Shown one piece after another: positions 26,253-34,001 of a stretch of DNA of 64,000 nt. Both the position numbers and the translations under genes were made by a program. Position 1 is the first letter of the stretch, and each line of letters begins with the position of its first letter. Location: positions 1 to 64,000 of the forward strand of contig JAFEDU010000004.1 in assembly GCA_018241425.1 (NCBI GenBank). Direction: 5' to 3'. The DNA is from Pseudomonadota bacterium. GTDB lineage: Bacteria; Pseudomonadota; Gammaproteobacteria; Steroidobacterales; Steroidobacteraceae. Below the pieces are notes generated by a model, which was given only the letters and a program-made list of their open reading frames with translations, did not search any database and was not told where the DNA came from.

Positions 26253-26641
26253 GTGCGCTCCCCGAAGGCGGCCACCGGGATCTCCGCGGCGCGCCGGCGC
26301 CGGCGACCCGCGCGGTCCGGGAGCTCCAGACGCAGCGGCGAGTAGCTGCTCGCGTGCCACAGCGGCAGCGAGGTAAGACAGGCCGCGATGCGGGTGCGGG
26401 CCCACAAGGCCACGAGGTCGAAGAAGCGCGGGTCGCGGGCGCACAGGAGCGCACTCGCCCCGTGCACCGGCAGGCACACCAGGAGCGTGAGCAGGTTGCG
26501 GGTCAGGAGGAACGCCTCGAGGGTGAGAACGAGGTTCGTGATGAGCGCCCCGTAAGTCACGCCCCAGCGCATCGGCGGCCGCGTCGCTCCGACGAAGAGC
26601 ACGTCCGCCGTGACTCCGCCATTGCGGGCACCGGAGCTCAT
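26249..26641 (-). CDS. virB3: VirB3-like membrane protein
   Basis: A protein of 130 residues with two hydrophobic segments (about 26-45 and 48-68), as in VirB3/TrbD. The stretch ADVLFVGATRPPMRWGVTYG is typical of the family start. The C-terminal third is basic. ATG 26641 overlaps the virB2 stop (ATGA) and its own stop overlaps virB4 (GTGA). Confidence 0.83.
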   Translation of the reverse strand: MSSGARNGGVTADVLFVGATRPPMRWGVTYGALITNLVLTLEAFLLTRNLLTLLVCLPVHGASALLCARDPRFFDLVALWARTRIAACLTSLPLWHASSYSPLRLELPDRAGRRRRRAAEIPVAAFGERT

Positions 26642-26961
26642 ACGCCGAACATCCCGCGCACCCACGTGACGATCTGCGGCGCCCCGAAGGCGATTGCAAT
26701 TCCCAGGATCGCGCCGAGGCACCAGCCCCAGGAAATTCGGTTGGCCATAGCCATGGCCCCGAGCACCATCACAAGTATTACGGCAATGGGCGTGAGCCAG
26801 GCGAGGATGTTCGTCTGCAACGCATTGGCGCCGGTGAGGAACGGCGAACTGGCCTGCGCGAGCACCAGCGAGGGCACGAGCAGCGTGGTGAGCGCGTACG
26901 CGGCCTGACCCATGCGGGCAGTTGCGCGCAGGCCGCGTCGGATCGGGTGCGTGTCGGACAT
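26638..26961 (-). CDS. virB2: VirB2-like major pilin
   Basis: Prepilin of 107 residues. A long signal peptide ends at about residue 36 (LVLAQA-SS), followed by two transmembrane helices (about 53-75 and 82-102) separated by a short polar loop with ANRISWGW, the TrbC/VirB2 architecture. AAGGAGG lies 8-9 bases before the ATG, the strongest ribosome-binding site in the block, fitting a highly made pilin. It is the first gene of the minus-strand secretion operon; no virB1 transglycosylase precedes it. Confidence 0.85.
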   Translation of the reverse strand: MSDTHPIRRGLRATARMGQAAYALTTLLVPSLVLAQASSPFLTGANALQTNILAWLTPIAVILVMVLGAMAMANRISWGWCLGAILGIAIAFGAPQIVTWVRGMFGV

Positions 26962-27153
26962 GTAGCGTGCCTCCTTGAGTGCAGTCAGCGCGCGGGTGCG
27001 CATCGGGGGAGGCAGTCTAGGAGTGAATGGCGCGCCTGGAATCCGCCGTTGCGCGCGCGTTCGTGCAGAAACGCAGCCGCGTGGCTGTCTGCAGGTGCGG
27101 GCAGTGAGTTATCGTCTCCCCAACATCGGCGCGCGCACGGCGGGAGGCAGACC

Positions 27154-27387
27154 ATGTCACTGGTGAACGAGCATCACGAAGAACACGCGCTCGAGCTGTG
27201 CATCGACGAGCTCGGGGAGGCGCTGCGGGCGCTGGATCACTTTCCGCCGACCGTGGTGGCCGTCGCCCTGCGCACGCACCTGGAGACGCTGCTGCAGGCA
27301 CTCCTGGAGGGCGGCGTGTGCTCGCATGCGGAAGTGCGCGACTACCTGCGCGAGTTCGAGCGCGAGGTACTGCAGTACCAGCCCTGA
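27154..27387 (+). CDS. Small acidic helical protein divergent from virB2
   Basis: A 77-residue protein, not recognised. It is acidic and almost all alpha-helical (HHEEHALELCIDELGEALRA, EVRDYLREFEREV). GGGAGG precedes the ATG at good distance, and codon use matches the neighbours. The 192 bases between it and virB2 form a divergent regulatory region with no clear promoter boxes. Adjacency to the pilin gene suggests a regulator or accessory of the transfer block, but it may be unrelated. Confidence 0.55.
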   Translation: MSLVNEHHEEHALELCIDELGEALRALDHFPPTVVAVALRTHLETLLQALLEGGVCSHAEVRDYLREFEREVLQYQP

Positions 27388-27399
27388 ACCGACGCGGCC

Positions 27400-28299
27400 T
27401 CAGAGCGTGGCGGGCAGCTGCGTGGCGAGGAAGTCGATGAAAGCGCGCACCGACGGTCGCATGCCGCGGCGGCTCGGGAACACCACGTGCAGGATTCCCT
27501 GCGGCACGTTCCACTGCGGCAGCACGCGCACCAGTGCGCCGCTGGCAAGATCGTCGCGCACCACGCTCTCGGGCAGGAGCGAGATGCCGCGCCCGGCGAG
27601 TACGGCATCCCGCAGCATCACGAAGTCCAGGCACGCGAGTTGCGGCGTGAACTCGATCCGCACCTGCTCGCCGGTGGGCCCGGTAAGGTCCCAGGCGCGC
27701 CGCTCGAGCTCGCCCGAGTGTTCGAGTGTCGTGTGCCGCGCGAGATCGGCCGGTTCCGCAAGAGGCGGCGCCGCGGCGAGGTAGCCGGGAGTCGCCACCA
27801 GGAACTCATCGAGCTGGCGGAAGGTGCGCATCACGAGGCCGTCCTCGCCCGAGGGCACCCGCCGCACCCGCAGCGCCGCATCGAAGCCCTCGCCCAGCAC
27901 GTCGACGCGGCGGTTGGTGATGTCGGCCTGCAGGCGCACCGCCGGAAAACGCGCGAGGAATGCCGGCAGGATGCGGGACATTGAGGACTGGGCGATCGAC
28001 ACCGGGCAGCTGAACCGGATCGTGCCGCGCGGCTCGGCGCGGGCCGCCTCCGCCACGTCGACGGCGGCATCGGCCTCGGCGAGCATGGCGCGCGCGTGCT
28101 GCAGGACCTCGCTCCCGAGCTCGGTCAGGACGAACCGTCGCGTCGAGCGCTGGATCAGCCGTGAGCCGAGGTGCTCCTCCAGGGCCGCGACGTGGCGCGA
28201 CAACCGCGACTTCGGGATCCCGAGGGCCCGGGCCGCGGGGGCGAAGCCCTGGTGCTCGGCAACCCGCGCGAAGTAGTAGAAGCCCTCCAAGGGCTGCAT
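27400..28299 (-). CDS. LysR-family transcriptional regulator
   Basis: Regulator of 299 residues. The N-terminal winged helix-turn-helix (about 1-60) reads MQPLEGFYYFARVAEHQGF, with AARALGIPKSRLSRHVAALE as the recognition segment. The co-inducer-binding domain covers about 90-299. It is divergent from the azoreductase gene across 112 bases, the usual layout for a LysR regulator and its target; pirin lies just beyond. Similar LysR-azoreductase-pirin groups respond to electrophiles or quinones, which I infer here. Confidence 0.88.
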   Translation of the reverse strand: MQPLEGFYYFARVAEHQGFAPAARALGIPKSRLSRHVAALEEHLGSRLIQRSTRRFVLTELGSEVLQHARAMLAEADAAVDVAEAARAEPRGTIRFSCPVSIAQSSMSRILPAFLARFPAVRLQADITNRRVDVLGEGFDAALRVRRVPSGEDGLVMRTFRQLDEFLVATPGYLAAAPPLAEPADLARHTTLEHSGELERRAWDLTGPTGEQVRIEFTPQLACLDFVMLRDAVLAGRGISLLPESVVRDDLASGALVRVLPQWNVPQGILHVVFPSRRGMRPSVRAFIDFLATQLPATL

Positions 28300-28323
28300 T
28301 GTGACTCCAGAAGTACCAATAAT

Positions 28324-28367
28324 AGGACGATAAGTTCCATTTTAGGCGGATACCCGATAATTGTCCT
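28324..28367. promoter_or_regulatory. Candidate LysR operator region between lysR and azoR
   Basis: The divergent gap is conspicuously AT-rich for this genome. AGGAC at 28324-28328 is mirrored by GTCCT at 28363-28367, each flanked by GATAA (GATAAGTT and CCCGATAATT). Spacing and position suit a multi-site LysR regulator acting on both genes. No exact T-N11-A palindrome stands out, so this is tentative. Confidence 0.35.
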
Positions 28368-28411
28368 GAATATTAACCTTCTCCCACGGTACTACGGGTT
28401 TGGGAGAACGC

Positions 28412-29005
28412 ATGAACATCCTGCACATCGATTCGAGCATCCTGGGGGAGGCCTCTGCCAGTCGGGACCTGACGCGGCAGGTGGTGACTCACCTGAGCCG
28501 GAGGCACCCGTCCGCAGCGGTCCAGTACCGCGACCTTGCGGCCGATCCCCTGCCCCACCTGTCGGCGGCCTCGCTTGCCGGCGCAGATGCGGCGGAGGCC
28601 GCGCGCAACGAGCAGGTCCTGAAGGAATTCCTGGCCGCGGACGTCGTGGTCATCGGGGCCCCGCTCTACAACTTCAGCGTGCCCTCGCAGCTGAAGGCGT
28701 GGATCGACCGCATCAGCATCAAGGGGCGCACGTTCCGCTACACCGAGAAGGGGCCGCAGGGCCTGGCGCTCGGCAAGCGGGTCGTGATCGTGACCGCGCG
28801 CGGCGGCGTGTACGAGGTCGGTGCCGGCACCGAGTTCGCCGAGTCGTACCTGAAGTTCCTGTTCAACTTCCTCGGGATCCGTGACGTCGACTTCGTGCGC
28901 GCCGAGGGGCTGAACGTGTCCGGCGAGCACCGCACGCGCGCCATGGGCGAGGCACGTGCGAGGATTGGCCAGCTGCCGCCGCCGGTCGCGGACCTTGCCG
29001 CCTGA
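28412..29005 (+). CDS. azoR: FMN-dependent NADH-azoreductase (quinone reductase)
   Basis: Flavodoxin-fold reductase of 197 residues that reduces quinones and azo compounds with NAD(P)H. The N-terminal FMN phosphate loop is HIDSSILGEASASR. APLYNFSVPSQLKAWIDRI and TARGGVYEVGAG are the other AzoR signatures. The ATG at 28412 is chosen because MNILHIDSS is the family start; the ATG four codons upstream lacks support. Followed 56 bases later by a pirin gene. Confidence 0.92.
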   Translation: MNILHIDSSILGEASASRDLTRQVVTHLSRRHPSAAVQYRDLAADPLPHLSAASLAGADAAEAARNEQVLKEFLAADVVVIGAPLYNFSVPSQLKAWIDRISIKGRTFRYTEKGPQGLALGKRVVIVTARGGVYEVGAGTEFAESYLKFLFNFLGIRDVDFVRAEGLNVSGEHRTRAMGEARARIGQLPPPVADLAA

Positions 29006-29061
29006 AGTGCGCAACCCCACATAGGGCCCACCGGATTTCCACCGAATTCAAGGAGAGCGAC

Positions 29062-29928
29062 ATGAGCCAGTTACAGGCGACCCCCCGCGCGGTCCAGCGC
29101 ATCGTGCACGGCCTGCCGACCTCGGACGGTGCGGGCGTGAAGCTGCGCCGCGTGATCGGCCAGCCGCAGCTGCCGGACCTGGATCCGTTCCTGATGCTCG
29201 ATGAGTTCGGCACCGACCGTGCCGAGGACTACATCGCGGGCTTCCCGGATCACCCGCATCGCGGCTTCGAGACCGTCACCTACATGCTCGACGGGCGCAT
29301 GCGCCACCGTGACAACCACGGCAACGAGGGCGTGCTGGTCCCGGGCAGCGTGCAGTGGATGACGGCGGGGCGCGGGCTCGTGCACTCGGAGATGCCCGAG
29401 CAGCAGGAGGGACGCATGCGCGGCTTCCAGCTGTGGCTCAACCTGCCCGCGCGCGAGAAGATGACGGAACCGAAGTATCAGGAATTCGGGCCCGAGCGGA
29501 TCCCGAGCGCCGCGCCTGCCCCGGGCGTGACGGCGAAGGTGATCGCAGGCACCGTGGCGGGCGTCACCGGACCGATCCGGCAGCCGGCGACGGACCCCAC
29601 TTACGTGGACCTCGCGATTGCCCCCGGGGCGCGGTTCGAGCAGCAGCTGCCGGCGGATTACGCGGCATTCCTGTACGTGTTCGAGGGCGAGATCCAGGTC
29701 GGAACGGAGCCCCAGGCGGTGCGGACGCACGAGCTCGCGGTCCTCGGTGAAGGCACACTCGTGCAGCTGAAGGGACTCAAGGCCGCGGGCAACGGCAGCC
29801 CGGCACGGGCGATCCTGGTCGCGGGGCGGCCGCTGAAGGAGCCGGTGGCCAAGTACGGGCCGTTCGTCATGAACACCCGTGCGGAGCTGCAGCGCGCCTT
29901 CGAGGACTTCCAGGCCGGACGGTTCTGA
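29062..29928 (+). CDS. Pirin-family protein
   Basis: Bicupin protein of 288 residues. The N-terminal cupin has the metal-binding motif DHPHRGFETVTYMLDG, with further ligands in HRDNHGN and HSEMPEQ. The C-terminal cupin (about 160-280) has diverged ligands, as in other pirins. Family members have quercetinase activity or regulatory roles. GGAGAG lies before the ATG. It is co-directional with azoR, probably one redox-stress operon. Confidence 0.92.
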   Translation: MSQLQATPRAVQRIVHGLPTSDGAGVKLRRVIGQPQLPDLDPFLMLDEFGTDRAEDYIAGFPDHPHRGFETVTYMLDGRMRHRDNHGNEGVLVPGSVQWMTAGRGLVHSEMPEQQEGRMRGFQLWLNLPAREKMTEPKYQEFGPERIPSAAPAPGVTAKVIAGTVAGVTGPIRQPATDPTYVDLAIAPGARFEQQLPADYAAFLYVFEGEIQVGTEPQAVRTHELAVLGEGTLVQLKGLKAAGNGSPARAILVAGRPLKEPVAKYGPFVMNTRAELQRAFEDFQAGRF

Positions 29929-29939
29929 GCGCCGATGGG

Positions 29940-29976
29940 GCCGCGGGCCGCAGGGGATCATCCTGCGGCCCGCGGC
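29940..29976. terminator. Strong hairpin between convergent pirin and modA genes
   Basis: A perfect 15-bp stem (29940-29954 with 29962-29976) around a 7-base loop, with an all-GC core of CCGCGGGCCGCAGG. It fills the 53-base gap between the stops of two convergent genes, so it can stop transcripts from both sides. No U-tract follows on either strand, so it may act as a barrier or 3'-end stabiliser more than a classic terminator. Confidence 0.7.
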
Positions 29977-29981
29977 GCCGT

Positions 29982-30794
29982 TCACATCGGGGTCTTGAAG
30001 CCGTAGCGCGCGAAGATCTGCCGCGCGCCCTCAGTGTGAAGAAAATCCAGATAACGGGCACTCTCGGGACGCCCACCGAGCGTCACGGCCACCGGGTAGA
30101 TGACCGGCGGATGTGAGTCTTCGGGGAAGGTGTCCACGATGCGCACGTGCTTGTCCGCGAGCGCGTCGGTGCGGTACACGATGCCGAGCGGCGCCTCGCC
30201 GCGAGCCACGTAGGCGAGCGCCGCCCGCACGTTCTCCGCCCGCGCGAGATGCGGGGCCACCGCATCCCACACGCCGAGCTTGGTGAGCGCCGCGCGCGCA
30301 TAGATCCCCGCGGGCACCGAGTCCGGATCCCCGGTCGCCAGGCGCCCGGTGCCCAGGGCCGCGGCGAGCGCAAACCCCGGGGCAATCTTCAGCTGCACGC
30401 TGCTGTCGGCCGGGGCCACGAGCACCAGCGCATTCCCCAGAAGGTCACGCCGCGTTCCGGCGCGGATCTGGCCATGCTTCTCAAGGTAATCCATCCATTC
30501 CCGGTCGGCGGACAGGAACACGTCTGCGCCGGCGCCCGACTCGATCTGCTTGGCGAGGGTGGCGCTCGAGGCGTACGAGGTCTTCACGGCGATGTGCGTG
30601 TCGCGGGTAAAGGCGCGATCCACTTCGTCCAGGGCATCCGTCAGGGAGGCTGCGGCAAAGACCGTCAGCGTGGGCTCAGGCAGGGCTGCAGACCCGGGCG
30701 CGGCTTCACGGGCGAGGCCCACGCCGCATACCAGGGCGGCCGTCAGTGCTGTCAGAAACCGCCACGGCCGAGTGGGCGTTTCTCCGATTGTCAT
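29982..30794 (-). CDS. modA: ModA-like molybdate-binding periplasmic protein (orphan)
   Basis: ABC-transporter binding protein of 270 residues. Signal peptide about 1-30, then the ModA pattern: VFAAASLTDALDEV, SSATLAKQIESGAGADVFLSA and GDPDSVPAGIYARAAL. The serines in these loops are oxyanion ligands in known ModA proteins. No modB or modC lies nearby, so it must work with a transporter encoded elsewhere or have taken another role. A short dyad lies about 26 bases upstream. Confidence 0.85.
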   Translation of the reverse strand: MTIGETPTRPWRFLTALTAALVCGVGLAREAAPGSAALPEPTLTVFAAASLTDALDEVDRAFTRDTHIAVKTSYASSATLAKQIESGAGADVFLSADREWMDYLEKHGQIRAGTRRDLLGNALVLVAPADSSVQLKIAPGFALAAALGTGRLATGDPDSVPAGIYARAALTKLGVWDAVAPHLARAENVRAALAYVARGEAPLGIVYRTDALADKHVRIVDTFPEDSHPPVIYPVAVTLGGRPESARYLDFLHTEGARQIFARYGFKTPM

Positions 30795-30819
30795 TCCCGG
30801 GGTCCTTCGCTAAATACGT

Positions 30820-30838
30820 TATGTCTGATTGTGACATA
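30820..30838. promoter_or_regulatory. Palindrome upstream of modA
   Basis: TATGTC (30820-30825) and GACATA (30833-30838) form a perfect inverted repeat around TGATTGT, within a locally AT-rich patch (taaatacgttatgtc). It lies between modA (minus) and the Omp85-like gene (plus). Its length and position suit an operator, for example of a ModE-type molybdate sensor, though it does not match the E. coli ModE site closely. Confidence 0.4.
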
Positions 30839-30984
30839 CGGACGTCGCGATTAATGCAGCCTGCACGGTCCGGGGCTCCCGGGCGCGCGAAGTGGTACCT
30901 GCGGCAGCGGAGGCCGGGAACCCCTCGCGCACAATGCCTCGATGTATACGCCGGGATCCTGACGGAATCCGGGGGCTGACGGCC

Positions 30985-32787
30985 ATGGCCGGCCAACTTC
31001 CCGAGCGCTCCCCTGCCGGACCGTCGCGGTCGCGCACCGGCCCGTGGGCATTCGTGCTCGCCCTGCTCCTGGGCGCTGCCGGCGGCATCGCAGCGGGCGA
31101 GCCCGCCCCGGAGTCCCTGTCGGCCGCAAACGTTATTGCGGTGCAGCATCCGACCCCGGAGGAAGCCGACGACCCGGATGAGCTGGGACCTGAGCTCGTG
31201 AGCGTCCGCCCGCGCTACATCCCCGGCCAGACCGAGGGCATCCCCTCCGACTCGGTGCTCGAGGAGGAGCATGCGGTGATCGGGGAAGTGCTCATCGACA
31301 ACCAGAACATCTTCAACCTCGACGACCCGGCGGACGACAAGAAGATCTTCCGCCTCGCCGACCGCCTGCACATCAAGACACGCGCGAGCGTGGTGCGCGC
31401 GCAGCTGCTGTTCAAGCCCGGCGACCGCTACTCGCGCCGCCTCCTGGAGGAGTCCGAGCGGCTGCTGCGTGCCAACAGCTATTTCTACGACGCCTGGATC
31501 CGGCCGGTGAAGTACGCCGACGGCAAGGTCGACCTCAAGATCACGACCAAGGACGTCTGGACCCTGGACCCCGGCTTCAACTACTCCCGCAGCGGGGGCA
31601 CCAACTCCACAGGCGCGAAGCTCGAGGATGCGAACCTGCTGGGCACCGGGGCCTCTCTCAACCTCGGGTACACCAACAACGTCGACCGCTCCGGCTACTC
31701 GGTCGACCTGAACGACAAGAACACCTTCAATACCTGGACGGCGGTCGACCTCAATTACGGCAACTTCACCGACGGGGACGTACGTGGGGTCACGGTGACG
31801 CGCCCGTTCTATGCACTCGACACGCGCTGGGCGGCCTCCGGGGCGATCCTCGACAACACCCAGACCGACCCGCTCTACGACCGCGGCAACATCATCGACC
31901 AGTTCCAGGACCACCACGACGAGGTGCTCGCCTACTACGGCTGGTCGGCGGGACTTAAGAACGGCTGGGTGCAGCGCTGGACAGCGGGCTTCGTGTACGA
32001 CGAGCACCGCTTCGCCTCCGTCACCAACTCCAACGGCACGACCAACCTGCTTCCCGCCGACCGGCGCTTCGTCTACCCCTTCATCGAGTGGGACCTGGTG
32101 CAGGACGAATACCTCAAGCTCTACAACCACAACCAGATCGGGCGCACCGAGGACTTCGCGCTCGGCACCAACGCCAGCGTGCGCATCGGCTACGCCGATG
32201 CGAGCTTCGGGTCGACCAGCACCGCGGTGATCATGAGCGCGAGCGCCAACAAGGGCTTCCGCTCCGGCGGCTCGACGCTGGTCCTGGCCAGCGACTTCTC
32301 CGGTCGCTACGAGGAGCACGCGCTGCGCAACGGGATCGCGGACGCATCGGTCCGGTACTACGTCGAGCAGAGCAAGAACTGGCTGTTCTTCAGTTCACTG
32401 AGCGGCACGCGCGGCTGGAACCTCGACCTCGACAGCCAGATCCTCCTGGGGGGCGACAACGGGCTGCGCGGCTACCCGCTGCGCTTCCAGGATGGCAACA
32501 CGCGGGCGCTGTTCAGCCTCGAGCAGCGCTACTTCACCGACTGGTACCCGTTCCGGCTGTTCCGCGTGGGCGGGGCGATCTTCTACGACATGGGGCGGAC
32601 CTGGGGGAGCGCGCCGCTTGCCCAGCCGAGCCTCGGGATGCTCAAGGATGCGGGCTTCGGGCTGCGCTTCGGCAACGCCCGCTCGGGGCTGGGCAACGTG
32701 ATCCACGTCGACCTCGCCTTCCCGCTCGATGGCGGGAGCGGGATCAGCAAGGTGCAGTTCCTGGTGCAGACCGAGGCGACCTTCTGA
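30985..32787 (+). CDS. Omp85/surface-antigen-like outer-membrane protein
   Basis: A 600-residue protein with a signal peptide after a basic start (about 1-38), then a POTRA-like domain (about 100-192: VIGEVLIDNQNIF through KITTKDVWTLDPG). A long C-terminal beta-barrel follows (about 200-600) and ends in Phe, as outer-membrane barrels do. The segment LGGDNGLRGYPLRFQDG resembles the conserved VRGY/F loop of Omp85 and TpsB proteins. BamA itself is longer with five POTRA domains, so this is a small relative of unknown cargo. ATG 30985 is chosen at the start of the signal peptide; an upstream GTG-initiated extension lacks one. Confidence 0.75.
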   Translation: MAGQLPERSPAGPSRSRTGPWAFVLALLLGAAGGIAAGEPAPESLSAANVIAVQHPTPEEADDPDELGPELVSVRPRYIPGQTEGIPSDSVLEEEHAVIGEVLIDNQNIFNLDDPADDKKIFRLADRLHIKTRASVVRAQLLFKPGDRYSRRLLEESERLLRANSYFYDAWIRPVKYADGKVDLKITTKDVWTLDPGFNYSRSGGTNSTGAKLEDANLLGTGASLNLGYTNNVDRSGYSVDLNDKNTFNTWTAVDLNYGNFTDGDVRGVTVTRPFYALDTRWAASGAILDNTQTDPLYDRGNIIDQFQDHHDEVLAYYGWSAGLKNGWVQRWTAGFVYDEHRFASVTNSNGTTNLLPADRRFVYPFIEWDLVQDEYLKLYNHNQIGRTEDFALGTNASVRIGYADASFGSTSTAVIMSASANKGFRSGGSTLVLASDFSGRYEEHALRNGIADASVRYYVEQSKNWLFFSSLSGTRGWNLDLDSQILLGGDNGLRGYPLRFQDGNTRALFSLEQRYFTDWYPFRLFRVGGAIFYDMGRTWGSAPLAQPSLGMLKDAGFGLRFGNARSGLGNVIHVDLAFPLDGGSGISKVQFLVQTEATF

Positions 32788-32804
32788 AGGGTCGCGGCCG
32801 GCCC

Positions 32805-33203
32805 TCAGCGCTTGGGGGTCGTGCTGCCGTTGGCAGGGCGCGCCGGGGCGCCCGCGGCCGGGCCCTGCGGCGGCAGGACCTCGACCGATAGAGTGAAGGT
32901 GCGCTTCTCGGCCCCCGACAGGGCGCCGACGTTGACCACCTGGCGCGCGACTTCCTCGCCGCGATCGTTGCGGATCGCGATGACGACGAAGTACTCCCAC
33001 GCCTCCTGGAGCGAGGGGTGACGGATCACGCCTTCGACGCGCAGCGCCGAGGTGGCCGCCACCTGGCGCTTCGCCGCTTCCTGGTCGAAGCGCAGGTGGT
33101 GCATGCAGCCCGGGCAGATGCTCAGGCTCTCGAGGATGGCCGCCTTGCAGTGCGGACACGTGCGCGTCTTGCCCGGGGTCACCGGGCGAGAAGCGACGTT
33201 CAT
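32805..33203 (-). CDS. Zinc-ribbon protein next to bactofilin
   Basis: A 132-residue protein with two CxxC knuckles near the N-terminus (CPHC and CPGC, about 16-33), followed by a domain that looks like a small beta-sandwich (about 45-110) and a Pro/Ala-rich tail. It starts within the bactofilin stop (ATGA), so the two are translated together. Zinc-ribbon proteins of this layout often occur beside bactofilins in proteobacteria; a direct role is unknown. Confidence 0.6.
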   Translation of the reverse strand: MNVASRPVTPGKTRTCPHCKAAILESLSICPGCMHHLRFDQEAAKRQVAATSALRVEGVIRHPSLQEAWEYFVVIAIRNDRGEEVARQVVNVGALSGAEKRTFTLSVEVLPPQGPAAGAPARPANGSTTPKR

Positions 33204-33724
33204 GCGTTGCCGTGGCCCTTGTCGGACTTGCCGCCGTGCGCGGCGCCCTCGTAGCCGAACTCGACCTGGCCGCGCATGCGGGAGCCGGCGGCTACCGTGA
33301 GCGAGCCCGCCTTCACGTCGCCGTTGATGACGCCGCTTTCCAGCAGCTCGACGCGCTTGGCATTCTCGATGTTGCCGATGAGCTCGCCCGAGACGCTCAC
33401 GACGCCTGCCTTGACGTGGCCTTCCAGGCGCGCGCCGGCATCGAGCGTGACGTTGCCTTCGACCTGCACGTCGCCCTTGAACTTGCCGGCGATGCGCACG
33501 TGTCCGGTGCCGATGATCTTGCCCTCGATCGTCAGATCGGAGGCGATGTGGGATTCCTTCATGTCGTTGCGGTGCGGTGCCGGGGCGGGCGCCGGGCGGG
33601 CGGCCGGGGCCGGGCTGATGGGGGCGACGTTCGCCCGCTCGGGCTCACGGTGAACCGGCGCCGGGCTGGGAGCCGGGCCTGCGGGGGCGGCGGAGCCGGT
33701 GTTCGAGTCTTTCCAAAGCGCCAT
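33200..33724 (-). CDS. Bactofilin cytoskeletal protein
   Basis: A 174-residue protein. After a Pro/Ala-rich flexible arm (about 1-52), the bactofilin beta-helix runs from about 58 to 155: SHIASDLTIEGKIIGTGHVRIAGKFKGDV and following rungs with regular Gly/Val spacing. Bactofilins polymerise without nucleotide and act in cell shape, stalks or polar placement of envelope enzymes. It sits at the 3' end of the exopolysaccharide locus, after manB with 277 bases between that hold no clear gene. Start ATG 33724 has AGGGA upstream. Confidence 0.88.
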   Translation of the reverse strand: MALWKDSNTGSAAPAGPAPSPAPVHREPERANVAPISPAPAARPAPAPAPHRNDMKESHIASDLTIEGKIIGTGHVRIAGKFKGDVQVEGNVTLDAGARLEGHVKAGVVSVSGELIGNIENAKRVELLESGVINGDVKAGSLTVAAGSRMRGQVEFGYEGAAHGGKSDKGHGNA

Positions 33725-34001
33725 GGGTTGTCCCTGTGGTAGATGAACGGTGGAAGTTACCTGCGGTCCCGGCCTCCCGGGAAGTGTCTCCCGTGACAGA
33801 CATAAGCCCATGCCATGGGCCAACGATCCGCCAAGATAGAGCTCAAGTCCAGAAAGGAAGCGCGACCGGCCCGAGTCTAAGCGCAGACCCCGGGCAGAAA
33901 CATGTCACGGCTCTCACTTGTGACGCCGGTAACAGTCCCGTATACGGCCATTGCGGGGGCCGCAGAGCCGATGGAGGACGGCAGGTCCCGGGACAGCGGC
34001 C

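Noticed and set aside
26962-27153. Search for an oriT in the gap before virB2
   Set aside because: No sequence resembling a MobQ nic site (RSF1010 type) and no strong inverted repeat beside one was found.
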